In this document: positions 56,326-64,000 of the stretch, piece by piece
How the letters are laid out: each line of letters opens with the position of its first letter
Position numbering within the stretch: position 1 is the stretch's first letter
Source of the DNA: Halobellus rufus
GTDB lineage: Archaea > Halobacteriota > Halobacteria > Halobacteriales > Haloferacaceae
DNA length: 64,000 nt
NCBI RefSeq assembly: GCF_000739575.1
Contig: NZ_BBJO01000009.1
Coordinates: 124,001 to 188,000, forward strand
Direction: 5' to 3'
Program-made: the position numbers and the translations under genes
The notes under the pieces: model-generated
Databases searched by the model: none
Told to the model about the DNA's origin: nothing
The model's input: only the letters and a program-made list of their open reading frames with translations

Positions 56326-57318
56326 GTGGCACGTCCGCTTCGCTTTCGACACGCGCCCGGTCGGTGGACCGAAGACCGGGTCGTCGGTCAAATTTATCGC
56401 GATCTAGATCGGAATCTCGGTGCGACCCGTCGCAGTCCGTGGTTCAAACAGCCCGAGCGCTTCGCGGGAGAGCGCTTCGAGATGGACAACGGCGACGTCG
56501 CGCTGTTTCTGTGGAACGACGAGGAGGCCTACTGGCTCGGCAACACCGAGACGCCAGAGGCGCTCTGGCGCACCGAGAAGTACAGCTTCGAGGCGGTCCC
56601 CGACGACGTCTCCCGGTGGGCGACGCGGGAACTCACCGCGCAGCTCCACGAGGAGAGCCCGTGGCTCGAACCGTACCCGCACCTCTCGTGGTTCTTCCTC
56701 CCGGTTTTTCTCTCGAAGGACGGCCGGGAGACGACGCGGGAGTTCTTCGACGAACACGCGGCCGGGTTCCCCGACGCCACCCGCGAGGAGGCGCTGGAGT
56801 TCTACGAGGCCTTCCTCCGCACTCGGGTGCTCGACCCGTGGCGGGAGGTGATGGCGGGCAAACTCGGGACCTCGGAGTACCTCGATCTCACGCGGATGAC
56901 GGCCGCGATGGGCGAGTTCAACGTCGGCCACCTGTTGGTCGAAGCGGGCTACGAGATCACGCCCGAGATCGAGGTGTCGACCGGCCACGCCATCGACTAC
57001 CGGGCGCACGGGCCGGACGGCGAGGCCACGCTCGTCGAGGTGACGCGGCCGACGCCGACGGACAAGCGGCGCGCCGGGACGCCCGTGGCCGCCGTTCGCG
57101 ACACGGCGGCGACGAAGTCCGACGGGCAGTTGGAGGAACACGGCGGCGGCGTCGTCCTCTTCGTCGACTGCTCGTCGTTCCCCGACGACGAGTGGCAGTC
57201 CGTCATCGCCGAGCGACCCGAGGTCCACCACCGTCCGGCGGTCGTCTTTCGACTCCGCCCCGACGGTCGCGTCGAGGGGTACACGAAGGGAAGCGTCCCG
57301 CTCACGCTCCCATTTTAA
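56326..57318 (+). CDS. DUF5784 family protein
   Basis: 330 residues, GTG start at 56326 (MARPLRFRHAPGRWTEDRVV), 31 nt after GTATAAAC, so leaderless. The C-terminal part IDYRAHGPDGEATLVEVTRP resembles a restriction-endonuclease-like fold, but active residues are unsure. Haloarchaea-specific, function unknown. Confidence 0.83.
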   Translation: MARPLRFRHAPGRWTEDRVVGQIYRDLDRNLGATRRSPWFKQPERFAGERFEMDNGDVALFLWNDEEAYWLGNTETPEALWRTEKYSFEAVPDDVSRWATRELTAQLHEESPWLEPYPHLSWFFLPVFLSKDGRETTREFFDEHAAGFPDATREEALEFYEAFLRTRVLDPWREVMAGKLGTSEYLDLTRMTAAMGEFNVGHLLVEAGYEITPEIEVSTGHAIDYRAHGPDGEATLVEVTRPTPTDKRRAGTPVAAVRDTAATKSDGQLEEHGGGVVLFVDCSSFPDDEWQSVIAERPEVHHRPAVVFRLRPDGRVEGYTKGSVPLTLPF

Positions 57319-57367
57319 AGTGACCGGCCGATAAAATCGAATCGGCGTTCAGAACGCCGAACGTCGC

Positions 57368-57652
57368 TCAGAACGAGACTTGATCGGGGCCGTCTTCGCC
57401 CATCGCGTAGGCGTCGCGGTCGCTGTAGTAGCGCCGGCCGATCGCTTCGTGGCCGAGGCCGCAGAACAGCGCCGATTGGGCGTCGTCGGCGTTGACGTAG
57501 GTTTCTGAACCCGCACGGGCGAGTACGTCTCCGAGGCGGGCGGTCCCGTTGGGCAGTTCGATAGTCCGGTCGCCGTACGCCTCGATGAGTTCCTCGGTCG
57601 TGGCCGGGAACTCGTGAGCGTCGATGAGTTCGCCGGTGTGGTTCAAGCGCAT
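57368..57652 (-). CDS. DUF5789 family protein
   Basis: 94 residues, MRLNHTGELIDAHEFPATTE, with IELPNGTARLGDVLARAGSE and GHEAIGRRYYSDRD. A small soluble haloarchaeal protein of unknown role. Start at 57652. It shares an upstream region with the divergent PHP gene. Confidence 0.83.
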   Translation of the reverse strand: MRLNHTGELIDAHEFPATTEELIEAYGDRTIELPNGTARLGDVLARAGSETYVNADDAQSALFCGLGHEAIGRRYYSDRDAYAMGEDGPDQVSF

Positions 57653-57721
57653 TGCATCCTCCTCTCCGTGCTCGACATTCTTAATGGTTTTCTATGAAGG
57701 TATATTGAGTGGCTTAATTCC

Positions 57722-57735
57722 TTAATGATCATTAA
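57722..57735. promoter_or_regulatory. 14-bp perfect palindrome between DUF5789 and PHP genes
   Basis: TTAATGATCATTAA, in an AT-rich stretch, 70 bp from the DUF5789 start and 73 bp from the PHP start. Symmetry, position and AT-richness suggest a binding site for a dimeric regulator serving both genes. Confidence 0.5.
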
Positions 57736-57807
57736 TTGTGGAGCCGTCTCACGAGAACAGTTCGCACGGGCGCAAGGGATTTGAGACGCCGCGACCGACG
57801 TAGTACC

Positions 57808-58650
57808 GTGATTCGGGAACGCGACGGCCACGGCGGCGGCACCACGGGTGAGGACGCACCTGCGGCCGACCTCCACGTCCACACCACCGCCTCGGACGGG
57901 ACGCTGACGATTCCCGAACTCCCGGCAGCGGCGCGCGCCGGCGGCGTCGACGTCGTCGCGGTGACCGACCACGACCGCGTGCATCCCGAACTCGACAGCC
58001 CGGTGCAGACGCTCGACGGCGTGACCGTCGTCCGCGGCATCGAACTCCGCGTCGACGCCGGCGATCAGCGCCTCGACCTGCTGGGATACGGGCTGGAGGC
58101 GACGGATTCGATCCGCTCGGTGACGACGCGCATTCAAGAGAACCGCAAGGAGCGCGGCGCGCAGATAATCGAGCGCGTCGAAGCGCGCCTCGGAGTGGAA
58201 CTCGACGTCGAACTGGAGGACGGTATCGGACGGCCGAACATCGCCCGCGCCATCGAAGCGAGCGACGCGCCTTACGACTTCGACTCGGCGTTCGAGGAAC
58301 TGATCGGCACCGGTCGACCCTGTTACGTCGAGCGCTACGTCCCCCCCTTTTCTGAGGGTGCGGAGGTCCTCGCGGACTCCTGTGCCGTCGTCGGCTTGGC
58401 GCACCCGTTCCGCTATCCCGACGTCGAGGCGGCGCTCGACCGCGCCCGCGACCTCGACGCCGTCGAGCTTTTTTATCCCTACAGCGGAGCCAGCGCCGCC
58501 GCGGAGGACCGCAGGCAGGTCGCTGCGGTGGCCGAGGAGGCGGAGCTGTTGCTGACCGGTGGGTCGGACGCGCACGACCGGACGCTCGGCGTCGCCGGGC
58601 CGTCCCAGTCGGCGTTCGATCCGATCGCCGCGCGGCTGCCGGGGGTCTGA
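57808..58650 (+). CDS. PHP-domain phosphoesterase
   Basis: 280 residues from the GTG at 57808. Metal motifs DLHVHTTASDG, TDHDRVHPE, GIELRVDAGDQ and GGSDAHDRTLG. A PHP hydrolase of the RNase AM/histidinol-phosphatase type; substrate unknown. A longer TTG start at 57736 was rejected because its extension is Arg-rich and unlike the family. Confidence 0.85.
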   Translation: MIRERDGHGGGTTGEDAPAADLHVHTTASDGTLTIPELPAAARAGGVDVVAVTDHDRVHPELDSPVQTLDGVTVVRGIELRVDAGDQRLDLLGYGLEATDSIRSVTTRIQENRKERGAQIIERVEARLGVELDVELEDGIGRPNIARAIEASDAPYDFDSAFEELIGTGRPCYVERYVPPFSEGAEVLADSCAVVGLAHPFRYPDVEAALDRARDLDAVELFYPYSGASAAAEDRRQVAAVAEEAELLLTGGSDAHDRTLGVAGPSQSAFDPIAARLPGV

Positions 58651-58737
58651 CGCGCGCCGTCGGACGCGTCGCCGATTCTCGGAGCGGATAGCCGCGAGCG
58701 TAGACTTAAACCGCAGTGGGGACGTAACAGGACGTGT

Positions 58738-58902
58738 ATGAAGTGCCACTACTGTGACCGGGACGCGGCGTACGCTGCGGAGAAAGACGGTATCAAGGTC
58801 GGACTCTGCGAGCAGCACTTCCGGACACAGGTCGAGGCACTGGCGGACTCCGAGGAGTTGGCGGCGATCCGCGAGCAGATCGACATCGACCGGACGGAGT
58901 AG
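58738..58902 (+). CDS. small zinc-binding protein, DUF6757-like
   Basis: 54 residues, MKCHYCDRDAAYAAEKDGIK, then VGLCEQHFRTQVEALADSEE. CHYC and CEQH bind zinc. Haloarchaeal, function unknown; too short for normal gene finders. The transcript starts downstream of CTTAAAC at about 58705. Confidence 0.82.
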   Translation: MKCHYCDRDAAYAAEKDGIKVGLCEQHFRTQVEALADSEELAAIREQIDIDRTE

Positions 58903-58917
58903 GCTCACTTTCTCGGT

Positions 58918-59031
58918 TCAGCACCGGGGCTCTCGCAACGACCGCCCGCACTCCGGACACGTCTCGTCGAGTATCGTGACCGACGCGTCGCAGTCGGGGC
59001 AGAACTCGCGGTAACAGACGCGGTCTCCCAT
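58918..59031 (-). CDS. 37-residue zinc-ribbon protein
   Basis: MGDRVCYREFCPDCDASVTI then LDETCPECGRSLREPRC. CPDC and CPEC form a rubredoxin-like knuckle pair. It is convergent with the DUF6757-like gene, 15 bp apart. A typical haloarchaeal micro zinc finger of unknown use. The 59032-59209 gap shows no gene. Confidence 0.72.
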   Translation of the reverse strand: MGDRVCYREFCPDCDASVTILDETCPECGRSLREPRC

Positions 59032-59209
59032 CAGTTCACGTTCGCCGGGCAGACACAAATTCGCTTCGTCGCTTGCACCGTCGCCAACTCGATAGCGGGG
59101 GCTGTTCGGTCTCGATCGATCGGCGCGAAAAAATTCGGGTCGTCGCGGGCGTTCGGCGGGCGATTCGAGGCGTGACGTGGGAGGTGTGGTGGCGTGTTCG
59201 GAGCCGCTA

Positions 59210-60892
59210 TTACATTGCGCCGCCCATACCGCCCATACCGCCCATGCCACCCATGCCGCCGGGTGCACCGCCGGGCGCGCCACCGTCGTCGCCGCCGTCG
59301 TCGCTGCTGCCGCCCTTGAGGTCGCCAGCGGCGATGACGTCGTCGATGCGGAGGATCATCACGGCCGCCTCGGTGGCGGACTCGATGGCCTGCGTCTTCA
59401 CGCGGAGGGGTTCGACGACGCCGTCGTCCTCCATGTTGACGATGTCGCCGGTGTAGGCGTCGAGGCCCGCACCGAAGTCGCCGTCGGAGTGCTCCTTGCG
59501 GAGGTTGACGAGCGACTCGATGGGGTCGAGGCCGGCGTTCTCGGCGAGCGTGCGCGGGATGACGTCGAGCGCCTCGGTGAACGCCTCGATCGCGAGCTGC
59601 TCGCGGCCGCCGACGGAGCTGGCGAACTCGCCCAGTTCCATCGACAGTTCGGTCTCGCTGGCACCGCCGCCGGGCAGGACCTTGCCGTCTTCGAGGGTCG
59701 TCTTCACGACGCCGAGGGAGTCGTCGATAGCGCGTTCGAGCTCGTCGACGACGTGCTCGGTGCCGCCGCGGAGGATGAGCGTGACGGACTTCGCGTCCTC
59801 GACGTCCTCGACGAAGATGCGCTCGTCGCCGCCGATGTCCTTCTGGGCGACGGAGCCGGCGAAGCCGAGGTCGTCGGCCTCGATGTCGTCGAGGGAGCCG
59901 ACGACGTTGCCGCCGGTCGCGCGGGCGAGGCGCTTGAGGTCGGAGGACTTCGCGCGGCGGACCGCGAGGATGCCCTCCTTCGCGAGGTAGTGCTGTGCCA
60001 TGTCGTCGATGCCGTCACCGACGAAGACGACGTCGGCACCGACGTCGACGAGCTGGTCGACCATCTCCTTCAGCTGCTCTTCTTCCTGATCGAGGAACTG
60101 CTGAAGCTGGTCGGGGTCGGTGACGTTGACTTCCGCGTCGATCTCGGTCTCGCGAACTTCCAGGGCCCCGTCGAACAGCGCGACGTCGGCGTCTTCGACG
60201 CCGAAGGGCATGTTCTCGTGGACGCGCTCCTTGTCGACGATGACGCCCTCGACGAGCTCGGAGTTGTCGATGGAGCCGCCGACGACCTTCTCGACGGAGA
60301 CGTTGTCGATATCGATGCCGTCGTCGTCGGCGACCGCCAGCACGGCGTCGACGACGAGCTCGGCGAGCAGGTCCTTCGAGGATTCGGCGCCCTTGCCGGT
60401 CATCGCCGTCTCGGCGATCTTGACGAGGGTCTCGCGGTCCTCTTTGCCGACCTCGATGGCGTTCTCTTCGAGGATCTCCTTGGCCTTCTCGGCGGCCTGT
60501 CGGTACCCCTGCGCGATGGTGGTCGCGTGGACGTCCTGCTCGATGAGTTCCTCGGCCTGATCGAGGAGTTCACCGGCGACGACGACGGCGGTCGTGGTGC
60601 CGTCGCCGACCTCGTCCTCCTGGGTCTCGGAGACTTCGACGATCATGTTCGCCGCGGGGTGATCGATGTCCATCTCCTTGAGGATCGTGACGCCGTCGTT
60701 CGTGACGACGACGTTCCCCGTGGAGTCGACGAGCATCTTGTCCATTCCCTTCGGACCGAGCGTGGTCCGTACGGATTCGGCGACCGCTTTGCCCGCCGAG
60801 ATGTTCATCGACTGCGCGTCTTTACCCTGTGTACGCTGGGAGTCTTCGCCCAGAATGATCATCGGCTGACCCTGCTGCATTCGCTGAGACAT
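59210..60892 (-). CDS. thsA: thermosome subunit (group II chaperonin)
   Basis: 560 residues. Start [23 protein letters not shown] motifs [27 protein letters not shown] and [11 protein letters not shown]; the catalytic aspartate is in GDGTT. The C-terminal tail has repeated GGM units ([17 protein letters not shown]), typical of chaperonins. It folds proteins, taking chains from prefoldin. Alpha or beta type is not certain. Confidence 0.95.
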   Translation of the reverse strand: MSQRMQQGQPMIILGEDSQRTQGKDAQSMNISAGKAVAESVRTTLGPKGMDKMLVDSTGNVVVTNDGVTILKEMDIDHPAANMIVEVSETQEDEVGDGTTTAVVVAGELLDQAEELIEQDVHATTIAQGYRQAAEKAKEILEENAIEVGKEDRETLVKIAETAMTGKGAESSKDLLAELVVDAVLAVADDDGIDIDNVSVEKVVGGSIDNSELVEGVIVDKERVHENMPFGVEDADVALFDGALEVRETEIDAEVNVTDPDQLQQFLDQEEEQLKEMVDQLVDVGADVVFVGDGIDDMAQHYLAKEGILAVRRAKSSDLKRLARATGGNVVGSLDDIEADDLGFAGSVAQKDIGGDERIFVEDVEDAKSVTLILRGGTEHVVDELERAIDDSLGVVKTTLEDGKVLPGGGASETELSMELGEFASSVGGREQLAIEAFTEALDVIPRTLAENAGLDPIESLVNLRKEHSDGDFGAGLDAYTGDIVNMEDDGVVEPLRVKTQAIESATEAAVMILRIDDVIAAGDLKGGSSDDGGDDGGAPGGAPGGMGGMGGMGGMGGAM

Positions 60893-60919
60893 ACTCGAGT
60901 CAACGATTGTTTGTGATTC

Positions 60920-60927
60920 TATAAAAA
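60920..60927 (-). promoter_or_regulatory. TATA box of the thermosome gene
   Basis: Reads TTTTTATA on the minus strand, 35 nt before the ATG at 60892. A strong AT-rich box, as in heat-shock genes. The divergent DICT gene has its own box 70 bp away. Confidence 0.6.
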
Positions 60928-60998
60928 AGCATCGCTACCGGCATCGAAAGCCCCTCCATACGCACGATATTGGGTGTTAACATCTGTCACATTTCGTG

Positions 60999-61006
60999 TT
61001 TATATA
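60999..61006 (+). promoter_or_regulatory. TATA box of the DICT gene
   Basis: TTTATATA, 66 nt before the ATG at 61065, so the mRNA should have a leader of about 35 nt, unusual among the leaderless neighbours. A TGTTAACA palindrome (60975-60982) lies just upstream. Confidence 0.5.
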
Positions 61007-61047
61007 CTCGATCCGCCGTCCGGTGTGTAAAGCTCTATTACGCCGAC

Positions 61048-61064
61048 CGGCCTTTCACTGGCCG
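61048..61064 (+). promoter_or_regulatory. hairpin touching the DICT start codon
   Basis: CGGCC-TTTCACT-GGCCG ends one base before the ATG at 61065. In the leader it could hide or present the start. Confidence 0.35.
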
Positions 61065-61838
61065 ATGGCACTTCGGGAGTTCATCGACGAGTTCGCCGAG
61101 GGGGGCGGCCAGACCTCCCTCTCGATCGTCAACAGCGAACAGCCCCCGATGGTCGCCCGAATGCTGAACTCGCTGTTCGACGCCCAGCCCGTGGACGTCT
61201 CGGAAGTCTCCCGCGTGCTCTCGGAGGACGACGTCGTCCAACTCCGGCGGGACGGAACCGTCGTCTCCCAATCGCAGTTCGGCGACGTCCGCGACGCGAT
61301 CCTCGCGGTCAACTCGGACCTCTACATCACCGGCTCGCGTCCGCTCGAAGCGGTGGAGACGCCCGCGGTGGTCCGCGACCTCGAAGGCACCCGGTTCCGC
61401 GTGCGCGGCTATCCGGCCGGCACGAAGGGGAAACTCCTCCTCATCGAAATCTCCCGCTACATCGAATCGCTGGCGCTCCGCCACGGCGACGGCGAACTCC
61501 ACACCGGGTTCCAGCGGCTCTCGCGCCTCGTCGACGAACGGGGGACAGAGCGCGCCTACGAGACGCTCTCGGACACCGATCTCGACGTTCACGTCTACGG
61601 GATCGGCGACGCCGACGCGCTCTCATCGTTCCCGGTCACGGTCCACAACGACGACGTCGAGGAACTCCGCTGGGGGTGGTTCGTCGTCTTCTCACCCCCT
61701 CCCGGCTCCGACGGGACCGGCGCGGCGCTCCTGGCGGTCACCGACGACGACGTCGAATGGGACGGCGTCTGGGTGATCGACACCGACGCCGCGCGAAAAG
61801 TGTCCGATTACCTCTCGACAGAATACGGCGAGCAATAG
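61065..61838 (+). CDS. DICT sensory domain protein
   Basis: 257 residues from the ATG at 61065 (MALREFIDEFAEGGGQTSLS). The DICT pattern YGIGDADALSSFPVTVHNDD and FVVFSPPPGSDGTGAALLAV fits sensory domains often near histidine kinases or light systems. No kinase or DNA-binding part here, so it may sense and pass a signal to a partner. ATG choice: an upstream in-frame start at 60996 overlaps the TATA box. Confidence 0.75.
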   Translation: MALREFIDEFAEGGGQTSLSIVNSEQPPMVARMLNSLFDAQPVDVSEVSRVLSEDDVVQLRRDGTVVSQSQFGDVRDAILAVNSDLYITGSRPLEAVETPAVVRDLEGTRFRVRGYPAGTKGKLLLIEISRYIESLALRHGDGELHTGFQRLSRLVDERGTERAYETLSDTDLDVHVYGIGDADALSSFPVTVHNDDVEELRWGWFVVFSPPPGSDGTGAALLAVTDDDVEWDGVWVIDTDAARKVSDYLSTEYGEQ

Positions 61839-61864
61839 CCGACGTCGCCCGGTCGGTCCTGTCG

Positions 61865-62407
61865 CTAGCCCGACTGCCGAACGTCGAACCCCTGCGTGAG
61901 TTCGTTGTGTTTCCGCTCGAGGAACGAGTACACCGCGCCGTGCGGAGCCCCGTCGAGGATCATCCCGACGGCGCGGCGGACGGCCTCGACTTCCTCGGGT
62001 TGGCCGATGACGCCGAGCGTCGTTCCCTTGATCACGACCTCCGCGCCCGTGAGTTCCTCCATCAGCTCTCTGGTCCGGCCGTTCTCGCCTATGAGCCGGC
62101 CCTTCTGCCGCTTGAGGTCGTTCTTGTTTCGGGTGTGCGATTCGAGGTCGACGAGCTCGAACGTTCGGAGCTCCCCCTCTAACAGCGACAGCGCCGATTC
62201 GGGCGTGAACCCTCGACCGATCGCGCGGACGATGTCGGGCGCGATCATCCCGCTGACGGGATCGCCGACGTCGTCGATCGCGACAGAGCCGCTCTCGGAG
62301 TCGATGTCGAGACGGACTTCGGCTCGATCTTCGATCTCGCGCATCGTCTCACCCCCTTCGCCGATGAGGACGCCGATGCGGTCCTGTGGGACCTTTACGT
62401 GTTTCAT
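61865..62407 (-). CDS. KH-domain ribosome assembly protein Pno1/Dim2-like
   Basis: 180 residues from the ATG at 62407 (MKHVKVPQDRIGVLIGEGGE). Two KH domains with GxxG loops: IGEGGETM and IGENGRTRE. The archaeal homologue of Pno1, which binds 16S rRNA's 3' end and works with Rio1 and aIF1A, both upstream. 90 bp after rio1. Confidence 0.9.
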   Translation of the reverse strand: MKHVKVPQDRIGVLIGEGGETMREIEDRAEVRLDIDSESGSVAIDDVGDPVSGMIAPDIVRAIGRGFTPESALSLLEGELRTFELVDLESHTRNKNDLKRQKGRLIGENGRTRELMEELTGAEVVIKGTTLGVIGQPEEVEAVRRAVGMILDGAPHGAVYSFLERKHNELTQGFDVRQSG

Positions 62408-62497
62408 ACGGCCGAATACCCGGTGGAGCCGTTTAAGCGTTTGTTCGTCAAGCGGTTCCACAGCGCGTGCCGGAGGGGTACGTTCGACTCTCCGGAG

Positions 62498-63421
62498 TCA
62501 CCTGTCGCCGCGCCGGTCGCTATCGGTGTCGGGCCCGTCGGGATCGCCGCTCGGATCCGCCTCGACGGCTGTGACGAACTCGTATAGTTCGTCTCCGGTC
62601 ACGTCGAGTCCCTGCCGACCGAAGAAGGCGGCCACGTTGCGGCAGTCCCGCCGGAGGAACTCCTCGGCGTTGGGGTGGTGGACCGTCACCGCCTGCCCGA
62701 GGTCGATCACGACGAGTTCGCCGTCGTGGATGATCATGTTGTACTCCGAGAGGTCGCCGTGGACGAGTCCCGCGGCGTGGAGCCGACGCATGTATTCGGA
62801 GACGACCTCGTAGGCCGTCTCGGGGTTCTCGACGTCGACCTCGGCGAGCCTGCGCGCGCGCTCTTCGACGAGTCCGACGAGTTCCATCACGAGGACGTTG
62901 CGCTCGACGGCGATCGGTTCGGGCACGCGGACGCCTGCCTGTCGGGCGCGAGAGAGGTTCGCGAACTCCTTTTGGGTCCACGCGAGCACGACCTGTTTCT
63001 TGTCGTTGCCGATCCCCTCGAATCGCGGGTCGCCTTCTAGGTACTCCCGCATCTGCCGGAAGTTCGAGGCGTTGATCCGGTAGATCTTCACGGCGACGTC
63101 CCGTTCGGCCCCGTCGTCGCTCCCGAGCGCCTCGTAGACGTTCGCCTCCTTGCCGGTCGAAATCGGGCCGCCGAACGCGTCGATGTGCCCGTCCTGGACG
63201 AGTTTGTAGATCGCCGCGAACGTGGCGTCGTCGAAGACCGACTGCTCGACTTTGAACTGGTCGGCGTCCTTCAGGCGCTTGCGGAACTCGTCGAACTCGC
63301 GGTCCCGACGGCGAGCGATCCTGTCGGCTTCGGTGTCGGAGACGTCGATCTCTTCCCACTCGTCGCCGGGGGCGTCCGCCTCGTCGGGAGCTAAAAAGCC
63401 GTACTCGTCGGAGTCAGTCAC
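62498..63421 (-). CDS. rio1: RIO1 serine protein kinase
   Basis: 307 residues from the GTG at 63421, overlapping the aIF1A stop by 4 nt. Kinase motifs: [11 protein letters not shown] (nucleotide loop), VAVKIYRI (Lys), [11 protein letters not shown] (catalytic) and VIDLGQAV (metal). A small-subunit assembly ATPase. An acidic N-terminus (residues 1-50) and a disordered Asp-rich C-terminus. Confidence 0.95.
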   Translation of the reverse strand: MTDSDEYGFLAPDEADAPGDEWEEIDVSDTEADRIARRRDREFDEFRKRLKDADQFKVEQSVFDDATFAAIYKLVQDGHIDAFGGPISTGKEANVYEALGSDDGAERDVAVKIYRINASNFRQMREYLEGDPRFEGIGNDKKQVVLAWTQKEFANLSRARQAGVRVPEPIAVERNVLVMELVGLVEERARRLAEVDVENPETAYEVVSEYMRRLHAAGLVHGDLSEYNMIIHDGELVVIDLGQAVTVHHPNAEEFLRRDCRNVAAFFGRQGLDVTGDELYEFVTAVEADPSGDPDGPDTDSDRRGDR

Positions 63422-63708
63422 TGAATGTGTCCTTCTTCGCGGAGCTGGTCGGCCTCGGACTTCTCGTAGCGCCAGGTGATGTCGCCCTTTTCGTCCTGCC
63501 AGTCCCACGGTTCGACGAGCACCACGTCGTCCTCGCGGATCCAGATCCGCTTTTGCATCCGCCCGGGAATTCTCGCGGTGCGCTCGACGCCGTCGGCACA
63601 CCGGACTTTCACGCGGTTCGCTCCGAGCATGTTCGTGACGACGGCGAACACCTCGTCGTCGTCGGGCATCCGGAGGTCCCGCCGCCCTCCGTTCTCGTCG
63701 TCGCTCAT
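63418..63708 (-). CDS. eif1A: translation initiation factor aIF1A
   Basis: 96 residues from the ATG at 63708 ([20 protein letters not shown]). OB fold with [20 protein letters not shown] and IRKRE-like [20 protein letters not shown]. It leads the aIF1A-Rio1-Pno1 operon. Confidence 0.96.
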   Translation of the reverse strand: MSDDENGGRRDLRMPDDDEVFAVVTNMLGANRVKVRCADGVERTARIPGRMQKRIWIREDDVVLVEPWDWQDEKGDITWRYEKSEADQLREEGHIQ

Positions 63709-63865
63709 ACGCGGGCGTTCGTCGCGCCCCGGTTTAAGTTCTGCGAGAGTCGACGAAATCGCCCGCGAAGGCGAATGTCGCCACTTCGGCAGACCAGTTC
63801 GGGAACGGTGTACTCGGAGACCGACAGACGACAGTCTCATAGGTCCACCGTCGGTAGCGCCCGGT

Positions 63866-64000
63866 ATGGCAACTGATAGGCTTCTCGTCTCCGGCGGCCG
63901 GGTGTTGCACCCGGACGCGAGCGTCACCGAAGCGGACGTGCTCGTCGACCGCGCCGCCGGCCGAATCGAGGCCATCGGATCGGATCTGACGGCGGAGTAC
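63866..64000 (+). CDS. dihydroorotase/amidohydrolase N-terminus, cut by the window
   Basis: 45 residues seen: [20 protein letters not shown] then [20 protein letters not shown]. This is the opening beta sandwich of the cyclic amidohydrolases (dihydroorotase, hydantoinase, allantoinase). The metal-binding part is off the right edge, so the exact enzyme is open; pyrC is a fair guess. Divergent from eif1A. Confidence 0.6.
   Translation, partial: MATDRLLVSGGRVLHPDASVTEADVLVDRAAGRIEAIGSDLTAEY

Overview
The window is a 64 kb piece of a haloarchaeal chromosome (class Halobacteria). The evidence is high GC with strong third-position G/C, very acidic proteins, a halophile-type 2Fe-2S ferredoxin, twin-arginine lipoproteins, TATA boxes about 30 nt ahead of many starts that imply leaderless transcripts, and archaeal housekeeping genes: RadA, thermosome, NMD3, aIF6, aIF1A, Rio1, eL39, eL31, L18a/LX, prefoldin alpha, FtsY and SRP54. 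No CRISPR array, provirus or large genomic island was seen. Nearly all of it is core chromosome.

Layout. 0-6.7 kb: hisA (cut by the window edge), glmM, hisI, an ACR3-like permease and a PibD-like prepilin peptidase. 6.9-15.6 kb: an XPD/DinG-type Fe-S helicase, NMD3, htpX with its partner pspAB, two Tat lipoproteins and radA. 15.7-22.1 kb: a DmdA-like one-carbon enzyme with an HTH_10 regulator, sufU and sufS, azlCD and an MscS channel. 22.2-22.75 kb: a short AT-rich insertion bounded by inverted and direct repeats. 22.9-31.2 kb: DUF424 and TPR genes, thpR, then a translation/secretion run (rpl39e-rpl31e-tif6-rpl18a-pfdA-ftsY, and ffh beyond a LysE gene). 31.2-38.5 kb: paired half-size MgtE transporters, a nucleoside-recognition protein, an RNA-binding/UPF0200 kinase operon, tRNA-Arg(UCU), a Rieske protein with an amidohydrolase, mdh and a CBS protein. 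38.6-46.4 kb: uvrC, an ABC-2 exporter, ligA and an aminotransferase. 46.6-52.4 kb: methionine assimilation (metY-metX, a PiT permease, a second metY). 52.5-64 kb: ferredoxin, several haloarchaea-only DUF genes, PHP phosphoesterase, thermosome, a DICT-domain protein, the ribosome-assembly set aIF1A-Rio1-Pno1, and the start of an amidohydrolase/dihydroorotase.

Main discoveries. (1) Two copies of an apparently undescribed structured small RNA, each with a TATA box exactly 30 nt before a conserved GTGAGCTGA, a shared long hairpin, a variable second hairpin and a shared 3' block. They lie at about 12.2 kb (minus) and 38.6 kb (plus). (2) A 534-bp mini-insertion element (22206-22739) with IS6-like ends, an imperfect target duplication and one AT-rich cargo gene. 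(3) Five single-base deletions breaking four otherwise intact genes (helicase, azlC, ftsY, uvrC twice). Because ftsY is essential and the losses mostly sit in short G/C runs, these look more like base-calling errors than real gene decay. (4) Several operator-like palindromes at promoters.

Together the genes mainly serve translation and ribosome assembly, protein targeting and folding, DNA repair, Fe-S assembly, histidine and methionine synthesis, and membrane transport.
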